DNA from: Candidatus Parcubacteria bacterium
GTDB lineage: Bacteria > Patescibacteriota > Patescibacteriia > PEXW01
Length of the DNA stretch: 47,100 nucleotides
NCBI GenBank assembly: GCA_003597955.1
Contig: QZJU01000005.1
Location: 1-47,100, forward strand
Direction: 5' to 3'
Part shown: positions 45,685 through 47,100 of the stretch, piece by piece
How the letters are laid out: each line of letters opens with the position of its first letter
Numbering within the stretch: position 1 is the stretch's first letter
Position numbers and translations under genes: made by a program
The notes under the pieces: generated by a model
Databases searched by the model: none
What the model saw: the letters and a program-made list of their open reading frames with translations, nothing else
What the model was told of the DNA's origin: nothing

Positions 45685-45999
45685 TCATTGAATTTGCTTC
45701 TTCAGCCAGGCTGAATATTTTTTGTTGGCTTCAACTGTAAGTTTGATAATGCAGGGAGTCGAATAAGGATGAATCTTTTCAACAAGTTTTACAATGTCAC
45801 GGTATTTTTTAGGCACGGTCTTCGCAATGAGTATTACCTCGGTTTCTTCAACAAGTTTGCCTCGCCAATAGTACAAGCTTTTTACTTTAGGATAAATATT
45901 GGCGCAAGCGATTAATTTTTCCTTAAGCAAAAATTTGGCAATCTTTTTGGCGACGCTAGGTGATGGATTGGTTATATAGAGAAATGCGATTTTGGTCAT
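45685..45999 (-). CDS. cutA: CutA1 divalent-ion tolerance family protein
   Basis: KLIACANIYPKVKSLYYWRGKLVEETEVILIAKT...IHPYSTPCII. Confidence 0.93.
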   Translation of the reverse strand: MTKIAFLYITNPSPSVAKKIAKFLLKEKLIACANIYPKVKSLYYWRGKLVEETEVILIAKTVPKKYRDIVKLVEKIHPYSTPCIIKLTVEANKKYSAWLKKQIQ

Positions 46000-46018
46000 G
46001 CTGTGTCGCTTAAATCCC

Positions 46019-46095
46019 TGGTGCGCTCGGCAGGAGTTGAACCTGCGACCTCAAGCTCCGCAAGCTTGCGCTCTATCCAGCTGAGCTACGAGCGC
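46019..46095 (-). tRNA. tRNA-Arg(GCG), with encoded CCA
   Basis: GCGCTCGTAGCTCAGCTGGATAGAGCGCAAGCTTGCGGAGCTTGAGGTCGCAGGTTCAACTCCTGCCGAGCGCACCA; all arms pair; anticodon loop TTGCGGA. Confidence 0.93.
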
Positions 46096-46181
46096 GCATA
46101 AATAAGCACTTAATATTTTCGAGTCTTTTTTCTAGATTTAACTTTTTTGTTCTTGTTGCTCACGCCGTAGGCGTAACGGAA

Positions 46182-46194
46182 CTACGAGCGCGCA
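46182..46194 (-). repeat. 13-nt duplicate of the tRNA-Arg 5' end
   Basis: ctacgagcgcgca at 46182-46194 repeats 46086-46098 exactly, offset 96 bp. Confidence 0.7.
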
Positions 46195-46247
46195 AAATCT
46201 AGCCTTACTTTAGTATCATAGCTCAAAAATTCTCGCAAGGCTTCAAT

Positions 46248-46751
46248 TTATAATTTGAAAAATCTTCCCAAACGGTCGGTCAAATCTTCGGTTTCCCTTT
46301 CCAAATCTTCCAAAATATATTTTTGCAAAACCGTCCGAACCTTTAGCGGATTTTGATCCATCAAAGGAATCGAGTAGTTTGGCCGAAAGCCGCGTTTGAA
46401 TTCCAAGTACAAAACTTTTATTGTGGGCGGTTCGTAGGCAATCCAAAATTTGTCAAACTCCCGGAAACGATAAAATTTATCATCGATTGTAATTCCATCT
46501 TCCGTGACCAAAAATGACACCCTTTGGGGCTGGATGAATTCTTTAGCCGTCAAAATCACCGCCAGCAAAAGCACGATTATCGCCAACAAAAAATTTTTTT
46601 GCACTATTGAATATATCAATAGAAATAAGCCAATTGCCGGCGCGACAATATACCAAACGGGCCCGCGCCGATGCTTTTCAAAAGACGGAAATTCCCAGTT
46701 TAAAAGCTTTTGGGCTTGAACTGAATCGGATTCATTGGTACGCTGTTCCAT
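46248..46751 (-). CDS. Hypothetical two-TM membrane protein
   Basis: Two central TM segments (IVAPAIGLFLLIYSIVQKNFLLAIIVLLLAVILTA) and a soluble C-terminus. Confidence 0.7.
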   Translation of the reverse strand: MEQRTNESDSVQAQKLLNWEFPSFEKHRRGPVWYIVAPAIGLFLLIYSIVQKNFLLAIIVLLLAVILTAKEFIQPQRVSFLVTEDGITIDDKFYRFREFDKFWIAYEPPTIKVLYLEFKRGFRPNYSIPLMDQNPLKVRTVLQKYILEDLERETEDLTDRLGRFFKL

Positions 46752-46915
46752 ACTGGGTTAATTATAGCACTAATTGTTGATTTTTTTGTTAATTTAAATT
46801 TTGGGATTGTCTAAGGTTATATCCCTACCTGAGCAATATTTCATCGCGAGGGACTGGTCAGCAAAGAGAATTATTAAAACAGAGATTGCAAAATTCAATG
46901 TTAGTATGACTTTAA

Positions 46916-47007
46916 GGAGAGTTGGCCGAGCGGCTTAAGGCAGCGGTTTGCTAAACCGCGGGGATCTAAAAAGTCCCGCAGAGGTTCGAATCCTCTACTC
47001 TCCGCCA
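46916..47007 (+). tRNA. tRNA-Ser(GCU), with encoded CCA
   Basis: GGAGAGTTGGCCGAGCGGCTTAAGGCAGCGGTTTGCTAAACCGCGGGGATCTAAAAAGTCCCGCAGAGGTTCGAATCCTCTACTCTCCGCCA; anticodon loop TTGCTAA, canonical T-loop TTCGAAT. Confidence 0.95.
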
Positions 47008-47100
47008 AGTTTTACATTCAGCGAAATTGAAAGATGTTGCCTCGGCGCAAAGCGCCTCGGCATGGTATTTTTCCGCAATTTTGAAGGCATTTTTGAAATC

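Noticed and set aside
1-47100. CRISPR array, rRNA genes, transposase or integrase genes, prophage genes
   Set aside because: None seen: no regularly spaced direct repeats, no rRNA-like sequence apart from the anti-SD-complementary 13-mer at 45455, and no transposase or integrase motifs in the listed ORFs.
47062-47100. Possible ORF start (ATGGTATTTTTCCGC...) at the right edge
   Set aside because: Only about 13 codons before the window ends; coding status cannot be judged.

Overview
The 47.1 kb window looks like a chromosomal segment from a small-genome bacterium, probably Patescibacteria/CPR (Parcubacteria-like). That assignment is inferred from gene style and order, not from a search. From left to right it contains: a truncated HAL/PAL-family ammonia-lyase (minus strand, cut by the window edge); a histidine kinase / 7TM protein / tandem-receiver operon; a LysM-M23 peptidase; leuS; a Sua5/YrdC protein; an MFS protein; and rsmA. 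Next comes a ~25 kb plus-strand operon (12.0-36.4 kb) for a VirB4/PrgI/VirB6-like type IV secretion or pilus apparatus. It includes a 3117-aa Cys-rich giant surface protein, a DsbA-like thioredoxin, a beta-propeller, two paralogous VirB2-like 2-TM proteins (one fused to a lytic transglycosylase) and Asn-rich linkers. After that come radA, a small minus-strand gene with an unusual leader, recG, an anomalous tRNA-Ser cluster, a DrrAB-like ABC transporter, a PqqD-like/radical SAM/SPASM maturase, cutA, tRNA-Arg(GCG) and tRNA-Ser(GCT). The observations most worth following up are: (1) an ORF absent from the supplied track that encodes a 37-aa peptide (MKLTDKPTVKVLSTASSFCREPRYQAPFWRVFCKIDR). It has a very strong SD, lies directly downstream of the radical SAM/SPASM protein and is closed by a terminator, so it is a candidate RiPP system; (2) a cluster of three 5'-half tRNA-Ser-like fragments, each breaking at the anticodon, next to a tRNA-Ser(UGA) that sits inside an 18-bp perfect stem and has C instead of U at position 55; (3) a dispersed palindromic repeat that appears to have inserted in frame into leuS; (4) the giant Cys-repeat protein in the T4SS operon. 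All family calls are from reading motifs; no searches were run.
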